A stretch of DNA of 64,000 nt, taken from contig CAUWAG010000020.1 of the NCBI GenBank assembly GCA_963556695.1, positions 4,960,001 to 5,024,000 on the forward strand, given 5' to 3'. The notes under the pieces were generated by a model. The model was not told where the DNA came from. It did no database searches and was given only the letters and a program-made list of their open reading frames with translations. The position numbers and the translations under genes were made by a program. The stretch comes from Anthostomella pinea. Its lineage: Eukaryota > Ascomycota > Sordariomycetes > Xylariales > Xylariaceae. Positions 23,334 to 35,011 of this stretch are shown one piece after another (position 1 is the first letter of the stretch; the number at the start of each line of letters is the position of its first letter).

Positions 23334-24974
23334 CTAGATTGTTAACCTTGCTAGGCCGAGGCTTGGCGGTGCGGGTGACGATGTGGTCTGTCCTTCGAGC
23401 ATAAGTTCCCGCGTTATCCTCCTCACCGCCTGATCCGTCTCGTTCTGGGAAAACTTATAACTGGCATAGTCTGCCGCCTTCATGTCCTTAACGTTCCTCT
23501 CAACATCCTCCACGAGATTTTCGATACTCGGCCGGTCCACTGGTCTCAACGCCGTACACAACGCCACGAGATCTCTAATATCGGGGTCCAGGTTGTCTAG
23601 CTTGACCTTGTGTCGAGCCACGATGCTCGCTAGCGCTTTGTAGTAGGCCGCGTTCAGGCCATCGAGGTCGCGCGCGAAGGACTTTATGGTCTTCGTCGTG
23701 CCTCGATCGGTGACCTCCATGTTTGCGTTGCCGCCAAGATGGCTTCCACCGACCAATGCCAGCATGACCCTTCCGATGTAGCCTATGTTGGTTTTGACTG
23801 CTATATCCGGCGATTGACTACATAGGCTTCAGTATTATTAACCCAAGTGTATTTTCCTCGGTGACTTACGTCGCGTTGGCAGGTAGGTCGCGAGAATCGC
23901 CGAAGTCGATGAGCTTTAGAATCGGCACCATATCATGCTCCATTGGTTCCATCCCGTTGATCATAACTAGACCGAGTGTGAGTAGATCACTTGAATGGGT
24001 CCTGATCCCGATTTAGGAGGGCGGACTTACTGTTTCGAATGTTCAAGTCGCCATGGACTAATCGCGACATGGCTGGTCGGATGCCATTCGCACCAGCCTG
24101 TGGTATGGTTTCGATTGTGGCTTCATTACCGGCCGGGGGCCAAGCCATAGCGACGACCATTCGACATACTTGAATAGACCTATCAGCAAGAAAAGGTACA
24201 TATATGCGACAAGATCGATACTTACAGCATAAGAACAACCTCCATAGAATCCTATTAGGTAAGGGTTGGTCCCAATCGCCCACCCTTTCGATGAAGTCGA
24301 AAAGGAGACCGTTGTCAACCCACTCAGTAAATAGCGTGGGCCCCTGGAGGTAAGGCACCTTATTACCCTCTTGGCCTTCCGTGGTGAGGAATGGTCTTGA
24401 AATATGCATGGCTGCGGCAAAGCGCTGGATAGGCTGTTAGATATTCCGCTTCGGCGTACGGACAGTCTTTACATACCCGTAAAACCGAGACTTCCTGTCT
24501 CAAGTTTTTCTCCGAACGCTGAGTCAGTGCTCGTTTCATGACGAATCTCCTCACATCCCTTGCCTTTCGTGCTTCCTTTGATGGCGACTCTGGGGAATCA
24601 TCCTTCATCTTCATTTTGAACGTTACGCCGACTGAGCCCTGCGATATGACCCTTTCAAGCTCGAATCTCTTCTCCTTCGCGCTTGAGAAGTTCGTCATGA
24701 GCTCCCTCGCGACCTTCTGCGCCTCCGAGGAGACATTTGCCGTGCCTGGAATCGCCTTCGGCGTCGCCGCCGGGACGTTCAAGCCTCGTTCTTCCATCCT
24801 GTTGCTCAAGAACTTTGCAAAATATTGAGAGCGAAAACTTGTGGAGAGTCTGAAACGCATGCCCGAACGCAACTTCATCTGACTTGACATAGACAAAGCC
24901 GAATCCGGTAACTGTATATCGTGGAACAAAGCTACATTGCGGCGCTCCCCCGTTGTTGTGTTGCTTGAGCCCAA
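23334..24974 (-). CDS. Protein-kinase-like protein (divergent)
   Basis: Five exons fit in phase: 24974-24477, 24424-24226, 24168-24031, 23966-23870 and 23817-23334, giving about 471 residues. Kinase features are a glycine-rich loop (LERVISQGSVGVTFKMKMK), a VMK that may be the ATP lysine, the catalytic loop MSRLVHGDLNIRN (HGDL instead of the usual HRDL) and LKLIDFGDSRD in place of the Mg-binding segment. The C-lobe includes LVALCTALRPVDRPSIENLV. The HGD form occurs in atypical and fungal-expanded kinases, so activity is likely but not certain. The start is uncertain: an acidic stretch (SDDDDEEDDDSML) at about 25070-25110 on the same strand may be an upstream exon. Confidence 0.7.
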
Positions 24975-25298
24975 ATGCGCTACTTACGCAGACAATGAAC
25001 GACACATAAGGTGCCAAGCTGGATGGCCGGAGCATTTCTTTTGTGCCTTGGTTAATTGATTCCCACCAGCATCGAATCGTCATCCTCCTCATCGTCATCA
25101 TCCGAAGCCTCATTTGCCGAAACACTCCCAGCTTCCAGTGACTTAGCATGACACCAGCTGACTTTTCCTGCCTAATTTACTGCTCACCATAGAATTCGCA
25201 GTATCCGTCCCCTTATCGCCTCTCGAGCCGCCAACCTGTGGCTCATTTAGCAGGGGAACATACAGGTATCAGTAGATGTACTGCATCATTTGCGCAAG

Positions 25299-25493
25299 CA
25301 AACAAAAACAACTATTTTTCTTGGCGCCCCGCTGTTAGGGCGCAACCTCGATATCTGCACTAAAGTAGGCACTTCTCTCAGTAACTGACTATCTTTGCCA
25401 AGACATAAGAGAATTTTTCTCACAAGCCGGATGGCATCTTTCCACGACGGGCACCCAAACACGCCCGTGGCCGTCCCAAAGACGACCAATTGA
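25299..25493 (+). mobile_element. LINE 5' end fragment (family A)
   Basis: This segment matches, in opposite orientation, 31339-31145: both start near CAAACAAAAACAACTATTTT, share the block CTTCTCTCARTAACTGAC, and run into an ORF1 start whose first residues are MASF(H/Y)DG(H/Y)PN. The match stops at about 25493. It is therefore a fragment of the 5' leader and first codons of a non-LTR element. Confidence 0.6.
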
Positions 25494-25639
25494 TGACGCC
25501 TGTAGCGCCGTTCCGTAACGTCCACCTTGAGCTCATTAGGGTGGGATTCAGGGCATCGCCTGAGTTCTCCTGCATGTATGCCTGTGATTCTGGCAGGGCC
25601 AATCGTAGCTGCAGTGCTGTCCCAGCTCTCTGGGAGCCC

Positions 25640-25970
25640 CTACACCTGTCGGTCAAAGCAGCTCGGACCCATGGGATCAGGTTTCACAAGATCGTGGATG
25701 TTCTCCATGAGAACGGCATCCCAGACTCGCAAAATGGATTGAATCTGATCCCGCACACCATAAAAAAAGCCGAGATCGAGGGGGAGATTCTTCTCAAAAA
25801 CTGCTGAGAGGTCGGGGCTATCCAGTATCTGCTGATAATAGGCAACGTCTTCTACGCTGAGCGTCTTATACACAGGTTTCATCGAGTTCGTCTCTAGGAA
25901 GTACCTCCTTTGATAGTAATCTCCGAACCTAAGGATGGTGTCATAGACATCGCTTACGCCGGTCGATGCC
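25640..25970 (-). CDS. Orphan ORF between LINE fragments, probably a truncated gene
   Basis: From an ATG at 25970 the frame is open for about 110 codons (MASTGVSDVYDTILRFGDYY ... QILDSPDLSAVFEKNLPLD ... VWDAVLMENIHDLV) and does not resemble LINE proteins. I do not recognise the family. A LINE is inserted 21-37 bp upstream of the ATG (duplicated target 25991-26007), and another LINE fragment begins about 150 bp past its end. It is best read as the 5' part of a host gene that has lost its downstream portion. Confidence 0.4.
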
Positions 25971-26007
25971 ATTCTGGTATTGCGACGTAGAATCGTAGGT
26001 AAAGGTG

Positions 26008-28472
26008 CCCTTCTTGTCACCCTGGATGTACAAGGGGCGTTTGATGCAGTACTTCGCCGGAGATTGATCCTCAGGCTCCGCCAGCAGGGCTGGGCACCAG
26101 CCCTTGTAAAATGGGTAGATTCCTTCTTATCGGACAGAACTGCTCGGATTAGACTGGAAGGCGTTACTACTAAGGTATTTGGACTGAGCTATGGGCTCCC
26201 ACAAGGATCACCAGCTTCCCTGATCCTCTTCCTGCTGTATATTGCAGATATCTTCTTAGAGGATAAGCATAACAGATTCGGATATGCAGACGACGTCGGC
26301 ATCCGAATAACGGGCAAAACCACTACCGAGCTAGCAGCCAAGGCAGCTAGCATGGTAGACGATATTCTACGCTGGGGCCTAGACAATAAGGTCATCTTTG
26401 AAGACTCCAAGGCTAAAGCCATCTACTTTGATACTGGGAGGAGACCTCTCACACCAGAAATAGTCACCCCGGAGGCTTCACCATCAAACCAGCGCAGCCG
26501 GTGAAAGGGGCGGTGGTCTGCTGGCTGGGGATTTTCTTTGACAGGTCCCTGAAGTTCTGGGAGCATGTCAAAAGACGGGCAGCCAAGGGCCTCGTCGTGG
26601 CCAGACATATTCAAAGTCTTGCAAACACTGTCAGAGGGCTCCTAACAGCAGCCCTCCGCAAAGCGGTAATTGCATGCGTGATTCCTACCATGACCTATGG
26701 GGCAGAGATCTGGGCGGCCGGGGATTACAAGAGAGCAAGAAACGGTCAGGCCCAGGACGTGAGCACCCGCCAGAACGGCCACTCAGACGACCTCAAAAGA
26801 GTCCTTACAGAGGCCATCAAAAGGATTCTCCCGGTCTAGAGAACTACACCAAAAAAGGTACTCTTTAAAGAATCAACTTTACAAACAGTACAAACCATAC
26901 TCAGCAAGATCCAGATACAGTTCAGCCTGAGAATCAGAGCTATGGATAACATGCATCCGTTAATCCGATGTGTCACAGCCCGGAACCCTCCCGTGAGCAG
27001 AGGCCTGAGGGGTCTAGTTAGGATAACCGTAAGGACACGGCTCCAAAGGACGTATGAACTCACACCGGATTTTTCAAGACCAATTCCGATGGAACCCAGA
27101 TATGCAACGAACACTAACAAAGCTTTTATAACAAGAAGCAAAGCCAAAGAAACCAAAGTCTTTATAGACTGGCTAAAATCGCTTCTGCCTTCACACATAG
27201 TCGCCTATTCTGATGGCTTGAAATCCCTGGAGGGGGCGGTGCGCTATGGATACGTGATCTATAGAGGCCGGACAAACGTAGCCTCGGGCTGTGACAGACT
27301 GGGCCACCCAGCTGAGGTCTTTGACAGTGAGGTTGAAGGGGCCCGCCACGCACTCAGACAGGCCCTGAGGCTCAGCAGCAACGCCACCATCCACGTGTGC
27401 CTAGATAATACAGCAGTGATCTCCGGACTGTGGGGGGAACCAGCTCAGAGCTCCCAAGAAGCTTTCCTAGAATTCCACGAAATCTCGGACACGTACGTTG
27501 ACGTACAGGTCCGGTGGATGCCAGGGCATATAGACATCCAAGGCAACGAAGAGGCCGACGAAAAGGCAAAGAAAGGCACCACCTTGCCAATCCCTACCGG
27601 GGCCAAACCCATGCTTGTGGGCATCTTAGGCCTTCTCAATAAAAAGACTCAAAAAGAACACCAGCAATGGTGGGACAAGAACATCACCAACAAATACAAA
27701 AGTCTCAACCTTCAGAAAACTACACTCAAATGCCCAGAAAAGCTCAAGCTTGACAGGCCAATGCTCCACAGGCTTATTGCATCTAGAACTGGTCACGGCG
27801 ACTTTAGCTGGTACCATAGGAGGTTCAAGCACGAGGAACACTACAACTGCTCTTGCGGGAGAATCAAAACGCGAGCCCACTTTGCTTTCTGCAACAGAGC
27901 CCTTACGGAACGGTCTAGGTGGCCACAAAGAAACCGCGGACCCAACGGAGAACCCAAACCAGAAGGGAGAGCCTATTGGAAATGGCTGATAACGCACCCA
28001 AAGGAATTCGGAGACTTCTGCAAGTGGACAGAATTCTACACGAAAGTCTGTCCCAGGGTTACAGAACATCAGTTCATCGACCACCAGGTATAACTGCGCT
28101 TGTTACCATATCTCCTTACTACTTTTATTATCTTTCCTTATGTTTTTTATTTTCTTCTAGCTTATAGCCTTTTAAACGCAAAGCACTAACTGTCAAAGCG
28201 AGAGGAGCTCCTCGACGCTATTCGGACTACCGACTACGAACCAGATATCACAGAGCACGAGCCCAAATGGCGGGGCCAACGGAAACTGACGGAATAACAT
28301 GTGTGCCCTTGAGGTTCGATTTCCAGGTTATCGTGGGAAAGAGGGAGTCATGCCCTGCTTCCTGTACAGTAAGGCTTGTATATTAGCCCCTGAGATAGTC
28401 ACCTGCACGCCAAACATCCACAAGGATCTGGAGTCTAGAGCCCATATGGCGTTAAATAAACTAAACTAAACT
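26008..28472 (+). mobile_element. Non-LTR retrotransposon (LINE, Tad-like), 5'-truncated, with target duplication
   Basis: Reverse transcriptase is visible from the first base (LVTLDVQGAFDAVLRRRL ... LPQGSPASLILFLLYIADIF ... FGYADDVGI), then a thumb/linker (KRILPV, TAG, RTTP) and a ribonuclease H domain (AYSDGLKSLEGAVRYGYVIY, DSEVEGARHALRQAL, VCLDNTAVISGLWG, VRWMPGHIDIQGNEEADE). A C-terminal zinc-knuckle-like region follows (YNCSCGRIKTRAHFAFC). The 3' tail is a short tandem AAACT repeat. The flanks are a 17-bp direct repeat with one mismatch, AATCGTRGGTAAAGGTG (25991-26007 and 28473-28489). A frameshift near 26500 and stops make it inactive. Confidence 0.88.
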
Positions 28473-28628
28473 AATCGTGGGTAAAGGTGGTAATGTATAA
28501 AGCTCCACTTTAACTAAATAGTCCAGGGGTGAGGATAATCCAGAGCATAAGACCTTCTATCTGCCTCGTAATGAGTAGACAACGCAATTCTCTCCTCTTT
28601 ATACTTGCTGTTCTGGAGATAGCATGTA

Positions 28629-30170
28629 TTGATTGATTGATTGTATTTAACGTGAGGGATCGCTCTTCAATAGTGCAAACCACGCCTTCCAGAGCCTCTG
28701 CATCACAAGGTTATGGAGGTATTAAGATAATAAGTACAGTCAGTCCCGCTCACGGGCCCATCCCCGTTGTTGCGGCTGTATGACTTTGGGGTCATCCATC
28801 TGGTCCTTTAACAGCTATCTATCAGGGGCAGATTGATGAAAAGAACTTGCTTTTCTCAATAAATCTTGCCCATTCCGCGCTCCTCTCCCCCAAGTATTGT
28901 AAACAGGCTGCCCTAGGCGAGTACCTGGGCAACAGTCAGTTTTTCCCAAGCCTCTTACAAAAGAAAATGTGTTGTGGTGTTTTCTTCTCACCGCAGCTGC
29001 AGTGATCATTCGAGTCTGTATGCCCAAAACGTTTGTGATATCTAACAAAGTCACCATGTCCAGATCTGGCTGTTAGAAGTCTGTGTAGAGTGCTCCTTTT
29101 AAAAGATATAAGGCCCCTTTCAGTTACTGTATATAAGTATACTTCTTGATACCTAGGTTCTGATTGGTCTTTTCACCATTGATCGAGTTCTTTCTTGCCC
29201 TTCTTTTTGAGATCTCTGTGACGTTCTGGTCATACGGTACGGTAGCCCGAAGTGGTGAGCCCGGAGCCCAGCAACCAGACGTCAGATACATCTACCACCA
29301 TAGAATACCAGCTGCCAGCTTGGTATTCCACGTCCTTTTGTGTGGGAAACAGACTGTTGGTATGGTGGTCAGCACCTGGTTCCGTGACAATCTCTCTTAA
29401 CCCAAGAGATTGTAGGAAGGTTTATTGCGTCTGTTTCTAGCTTGGCATCCTCTTTTGTTAGTGTGTCAGCAGCTTCGTTACCATCAATATCTCTGTGTCC
29501 AAGAATCCACTTGATGGTCACTCCAGGTGTGTGTGCCGTGGCAAGTTCTTAGAATTATAGAAAAATGTTTTGTGATGTCTCAAGTGGAGTCCCATTGAGC
29601 CCATCTACCACTGACGTGTTGTCCAGGCAAACATATAGCCGTTTTCTGCGCCCAATCGCCCTGGCTGCTGTGAGACCTTGGAGAGTGCCATGGACTTCAG
29701 CATCTATTACTTCTGCTTAAAGAAGTCTGTCTTTTCCCCAGTATATTTCTTGTGTAGTGCCGCCTTTCCTGATGGTGTAGTCCCATCCAGTGCGGGTTGT
29801 GCCTTTGTTGTCCAATTATGATCCATTTGAGTAAATGACAAGGTCAGTGTTCATATTTCTCTTTTATAATTATTCCTTAAAGAGCTCTGTCTTTTTATCT
29901 TTGTCCTTTCAAATTGGGGGCTTTTTCTATGATGACTTGGTGAGTATTGGCCTCTGGAAGTCAGGGATTAATTAGAAGTTCCTTTGTAGCCTTCTTGATT
30001 CCTTGTGAGCTTGTACTTGGAGTCTGCCAACAAGAGTGTGTCTTTGGTCTAAACGTCCGAGTCGTAGGCCGTGACGCCGTCTTATTGCCTCTGTAAGAAC
30101 TCCTGCTGGAGGAATCTGTGATTCAAAGTGTAGGATATGTCCAGGATGTGTTTTCTAGACCGGCAGGACG
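28629..30170 (-). mobile_element. LINE 3' portion (family B), minus strand, inactive
   Basis: Read on the minus strand, the segment runs from a linker (PGHILHFESQIPPAGVL, RRRHGLRLGRL) through a ribonuclease H domain (AEVIDAEVHGTLQGL, VCLDNTSVVDGLNG, KWILGHRDIDGNEAAD) and a zinc-knuckle-like region (HCSCGEKKTPQHIFFC) to a 3' tail ending in a short ATCA repeat (TGATTGATTG on the plus strand). Several stops interrupt it. The 3' sequence is near-identical in type to the element at 58226-59165 and to the tails of the SINEs. Confidence 0.8.
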
Positions 30171-30297
30171 AAGACACCACAATACAAATTGATACAACAG
30201 ATACAGCTCATCCCAGAGATGCCGACACCATTATTATCAGTTAATACTAGGTACATCAAATGAAACATATCGACCCAGGCATCTAGTCATCCACTCT

Positions 30298-30755
30298 ATG
30301 AATGCAACAGGAGGACAAAAGAGTGCAGGCCCTACAGAGTTAGCCATCAACCTGGCTGACTATCAAGGAGAACAAGCAGACATCGTTCTGATACAAGAGC
30401 CCTGGGTCAGCATTCCACCAGGCAGAAGAATGGGAATAAAGACACACCCCAATTATGATATATATTCCCCAGTGGATTCCTGGGACAGCGACAGTACACA
30501 GCCCAGATCTCTCATCTATGTGAGAAAACATCTTCAAGCAGATCAACTTCGGTCTTACGCTACACGAGACATTACTTGGGTCAAGGTACGAGGTATTACA
30601 TTTGCCAGCGTCTACCGACCATGCCATGACCCACAAGAAGTGGATGACATTCTAGAAGTATGGACTCCACCCTTTGGCTGCGTTATAGCTGGAGATTTCA
30701 ATGCTTGCGACACATCCTGGGACTCGAGCAATCCAGGATATCATGGTGGTGTTAT
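30298..30755 (+). mobile_element. LINE endonuclease (EEP-type) fragment
   Basis: The open reading codes for the start of a LINE ORF2 with an apurinic-like endonuclease domain: QADIVLIQEPWV, the segment YSPVDSW, FASVYRPCHD and CVIAGDFNACDTSW. It ends abruptly in an inverted fragment of LINE 5' sequence at about 30756. No reverse transcriptase follows, so it is a truncated copy. Confidence 0.75.
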
Positions 30756-30756
30756 A

Positions 30757-31339
30757 CTTATAGTTCGGTTCCAGCTTTCTTAAGTGTCTTATTAACTACT
30801 GCAGCAAACTCCTGAAACATTGTCATCCTGGCTTTATAAAGGTGCTTGTCTTTAGCCAGTATTTTGGCAACTTGGTTCTGGCACTTTAAAGAAGAGGCTT
30901 TGCTCCCTATATCACATCTAATGGCCTGGTCTGTAGAGATTTTGTTCAATTGAGGTTGTTTCATTCCAGTGGTGCTGCCGTCATTGATATTTCAGAATTT
31001 TCCTTTCAGAGGGGAAACAATGGTGAAGTCAGCCTCAGAGACCTGTGACGGGCTGTTGCTGATGTCGTCAAGCAGCGCTTGGCGGAGCCTGCTCGGAGTT
31101 GCCGAGCTGTATGTCTTTCTAGGGGCCGGGGCTTTGAGCACGCCGCCACTGGTCGTCTTCGGGACGGCCACAGGCATGTTTGGGTACCCGTCATAGAAAG
31201 ATGCCATCCGGCTTATAAGAAAAATTCTCTTATGTCTTGGTAAAGATAGTCAGTTATTGAGAGAAGTGCCTACTTTAGTGCAGATATCGAGGTTACGCCC
31301 TAACAGCGGGGCGCTAAGAAAAATAGTTGTTTTTGTTTG
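30757..31339 (-). mobile_element. LINE 5' leader and ORF1 fragment (family A), inverted
   Basis: On the minus strand from 31339 the leader matches 25299-25493. ORF1 then starts at 31207 (MASFYDGYPNMPVAVPK), is broken by a TGA after LKGKF at about 30992, and continues in the same frame to about 30758 (ISTDQAIRCDIGSKASSLKC ... KILAKDKHLYKARMTMFQEF). Its position back to back with the endonuclease fragment in the opposite orientation suggests an inversion, rearrangement or separate insertion. Confidence 0.65.
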
Positions 31340-31806
31340 GTTGATGATCCATGCGCGGTACTCCATGGTATCAGCCTACATGGGGTAGCACGAATACGAC
31401 TGTTGGCTACGCTGTACCTACAATCCTACCTTATATCAAGCACATGCACATCTCACCGGCTGTACCAGGAATGTTGTGGTATTAACATGATTGAAGAGAT
31501 CTCTCCGTGTTCCGACCCCCCTTCAAGCCGACGTGCAGCAGCAGTCACCGAAATTGCGCTGCCCGCGTAGCCCCCTAATCGTCCATTGTAATTTGGGGGG
31601 TTGAACAGATTCGCTTGTACGACCTCCGAGTTTCTGGGGCTGGGCAGGGCAGACCAAGGACCACACAGCCGGCGCTGCTCAACGTCGAGCTGCGCAGACT
31701 TTGCTCATGTTCTGTCTAACTTGGTGACTTGTGCGATAGTTCTGTCCTTGCTGCCCTGCTCACGTACGGCTTCCCGTCTATCTGGTGCTTTACCAGGGAC
31801 TTCATA
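31340..31806. other. Intergenic, promoter region of the MFS gene
   Basis: No ORF with recognisable character lies between the LINE fragment and the transporter ATG at 31807. Confidence 0.4.
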
Positions 31807-33706
31807 ATGGAAAGCAGCATAACTGCCACCGCGGCATCCCCCGAGGCTACAGCAAGAACCATACCTGGAGAGAAGAATGGCGGCAATGATGCTGTAGAGA
31901 CTGAAGTTAGCATGGGAGACGACATTGATCCCGCGGATGAGGTTCGGGGCCTCAAACTGGTAGTGATCCATCTAGCCATCTGCCTCTGCACCTTTCTTGT
32001 TGGGCTAGTAAGTGCGATTCTGGGCCGAAGTGGACACTTGCTAAGAACAACTAGGACTTCAACCTCATCGCGACTGCTGTGCCCGTCATCACGACTGAGT
32101 TCGGTTCGACCCGAGACATCGGCTGGTATGGCGCCACCTTCATGGTCGCAATGTGTGCGAGCCAACCACTCGCAGGCAAGATATATACCCTCTTTCCCAA
32201 GAAGACTACCTACCTCATGTACCTATTCGTATTTGAGCTGGGTAGCCTCGTGTGCGCTCTGTCACCCTCTTCGCACGCCCTGATCGCGGGCCGCGCTGTC
32301 GCCGGTCTCGGTGCTTCCGGGCTCCTTGCCGGCGCCTTCACCATCATCACCACCATCATCCCACTGCACAAGCGGGCCGTATAGACCGGAGTGATGGGCT
32401 CAACCTTCTCAATTGCCAGTATCGTGGGTCCCGTTTTGGGCGGCGCGCTGACCCAGAACGTCACTTGGCGATGGTGCTTCTATATCAACGTACGTTCGAT
32501 ATCCAATGAGTGAGGCTATGGAGGCTGACACGATGCCACAGTTGCCTATCGGTGGCGCCGCCGCTGCCATTTTCTTCTTTCTCGTTCATATTCGCCCAGC
32601 CGAAACTGCAAATAGACCAATCGCGGCCAAACTGCAAAGCCTAGACGCGCTGGGCCTCGCATTGTTCGCTGGGTCGATTACCATGCTGTTGCTGGCGCTG
32701 CAATGGGGTGATGTCGAATACGCCTGGTCTTCTTCAGTCATCATTGGCCTATTCGTGGCCTTTGGATTGACTATGATCCTCTTCGTCTTCTGGACGCTCC
32801 ATCGACAAGAGAACGCCTTGATCCCGCCACGGATATTCACAGTGAACCGAAATCCGGCTTTACTCTGTGCAGCAGCGTTCTTCGTGAATGGGCCCTTCCA
32901 AGTCATCATCTACTGGCTGCCCATTTGGTTTCAAGGCGTCCTTGGCGTGTCGCCAACACGTAGCGGTGTGAACTTCTTTCCTACAGTGGTTTCGGACGTC
33001 CTAGCCGCCTTCATAGGATCGGCAATGGTCACGCAAATTGGCTGGTGGAACCCCTTCCTGATAGTCGCAGAAGCTTTCGTCTGCATTGGGGGTGGACTGT
33101 TGACGACCATATACCCTGAGATATCAGCGGCGCATTGGATCGGGTACCAGATCTTCGGAGGCATTGGCTACTCGCTAGCATCCAACTTGGTAGGCAACCC
33201 GCGCGCTTCGGGGCTGTTACATACTGATACCCATGTGGATCGCAGTCGCACCTCGCCATGCAGTCCTCACTCCCACAGGATCTTGTTCCGCTTGGGGCCT
33301 CGACGCTGCTTTCCGTCATATCGACCAGTTGCGCCATCTTCATGGCTATCGGCCAGACAGTCTTCCAGAAACAACTCCAGGCGAACTTGGGTGCGGTTGT
33401 ATCAGAAGATCTGGTAGAGAAGATCATTGACGCGGGCGTCACAAACATCGGCTCACTCGTCGACGCGTCTGAGTTGTCCGCAATCATTCACATGTATAGC
33501 AAATCCGTCACACAAGTCTTCGTGAGTATCAATTCCGACCTCATCGTCATCTGCTGGGCATTGTGATTAACAATACACAGTATATTCCTGCATCTGCGCC
33601 GGCCATCGCGTTCATACTGCTGCTTGGTTGTAAGTGGATCTCGACGAAGAGTAAGCAAAGCGCGGCGGTGGTGGCTGAGTCTGGCGAAACGAAGAATGCG
33701 GATTAG
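31807..33706 (+). pseudogene. MFS drug/toxin exporter (14-helix DHA type) with one nonsense codon
   Basis: Five exons fit in phase (31807-32007, 32055-32489, 32542-33189, 33246-33521, 33581-33706; introns 47, 52, 56 and 59 bp) for about 561 codons. The product has the motifs of fungal 14-helix multidrug exporters: FNLIATAVPVITTEFGS, IGWYGATFMVAMCASQPLAG, ALIAGRAVAGLGASGLLAGA (motif A/B region), [20 protein letters not shown] (motif C) and WRWCFYIN before an intron. The only defect is a TAG at 32382-32384 between RAV and TGVMG, where the family usually has an aromatic residue. Such pumps export secondary metabolites across the plasma membrane and are often in biosynthetic clusters; the NRPS-like gene and diterpene synthase are 9 and 3 kb away. 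The lone stop could be real, a base-calling error, or read through. Confidence 0.85.
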
Positions 33707-34124
33707 GTACGCTTGGTTTGGTTCCAATGGCGTTGAGAATGGCCAATATTAGGACCCATCCTGGCATTAGGTGGCACAAGGTATCCATGATGGAACGGGC
33801 TAGAATATATCAGCAGTGTAATGTAGAGCAGACTGGCTACCATCCGACCTTTAATATGTGGGGGACATACTGATGGGGGAATTGCGTATTTCAAAACACT
33901 GTACAGGATCGTGCTCCAGACACGTAGTATTCTCTCATGTGATGCCAAACCTGCAATTTGGTGTCGGGGGACGTCACGATGCGTCTCTCATCGGCGAAAA
34001 TGCACCATTCGTTGTTATTCATTCATACACCAAGACCACGAACTCAAGCAAACAGTGTACGCATTATCGTGAACAAGTACATTCGGCTATGAGAAGACCC
34101 AGCAGTAAATAATTCCCTGTACGC

Positions 34125-35011
34125 TCACTCCTTCGGCGTGGTGTCATCACCAGCGGCTATCTTGGCTTCGTAGTCAGTGAAAGTCTCGATGCCCTTGGGT
34201 ACACCATTCCACTGAAGACCCTGCTCGTCCATGAGGCGGGCGCGGTGCTCCATGGACCGCTTCCATGAAGGCAGCTCGATCATTCGCTCATGCCAAGCAC
34301 GAACATGCGGCGTGCCCTCCCACACTTCGTCCCATGACTGCATCAGGACCTCGCCGAGGCGGAAGTTCCATGGTACAAAGGCCATGTCAGCATAAGTCAT
34401 CTTGTCGCCAACCAGCCATTGGGCATTCGCCGGCCTGGCTGCCAGCACAGTCTCCAAGACAGAGAGAACGCGCTTGATCTGATCGGCGTATCGCTCAATG
34501 ACGGAAGGGATCTTCTCCGGATGCAAGTGCTGGAACCAGCTGCACACGCCGTAGTAGGGGCCTTGGCCGCTCATCTGGAAGTGTAGCCATTGGTTACACA
34601 GGTTCTTCTCCTTCAAAGAGGTGTATGTCAATCTCTTATCTGAGTCGTACTCCTCGACGAGGTATTGAGAGATGGCGCCCGACTCCCACAAAGTGAGATC
34701 CGTGTTGGGGTCCTCGATCGCCGGAACGCGGCCGTTAGGGTTGATGTCGATGAATGGCTTTTTCTTGACGTCATCGAAGCGGAACGACTTGAACTCGTAA
34801 TTGAGGCCGAGCTCCTCTAGCAGGAAGATGGTCTTGAATGGAGGTCAGCAAAGGTATTGATGGTGTAGATGCTTAGTTGCTCTTGACTTACCTTCCACGA
34901 GTTAGGACCAGGGGCTGACAACGACTGTCAGCACTGCAGCCCTAGAAGTCAATTTAGGGGTCACCTACGAGTAATCCACACGCGGATTGGCTTGGAGGGG
35001 TTGGCCGTCAT
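34125..35011 (-). CDS. Ure2-like glutathione S-transferase
   Basis: Three exons (35011-34969, 34914-34892, 34832-34125; introns 54 and 59 bp) give 257 residues. The N-terminal thioredoxin fold is seen in PSKPIRVWI ... GPNSWKTIFLLEELGLNYE, DINPNGRVPAIEDPN and LWESGAISQYLVEEYD (the segments that bind glutathione). The helical C-terminal domain has FQMSGQGPYYGVCSWF, WLVGDKMTYADMAFVPW and SWKRSMEHRARLMDEQG. Enzymes of this fungal class conjugate glutathione to electrophiles or act as peroxidases in the cytosol, and several sit in toxin or metabolite clusters. It lies between an exporter and a diterpene synthase. No defects are seen. The 23-bp second exon is unusually small, but its phase and the motif it completes support it. 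Confidence 0.88.

Noticed and set aside
33190..33245. Apparent frameshift in the MFS exporter
   Set aside because: A GT..AG intron with a CTGATAC branch-like site restores the frame, so only the TAG at 32382 remains as a defect.
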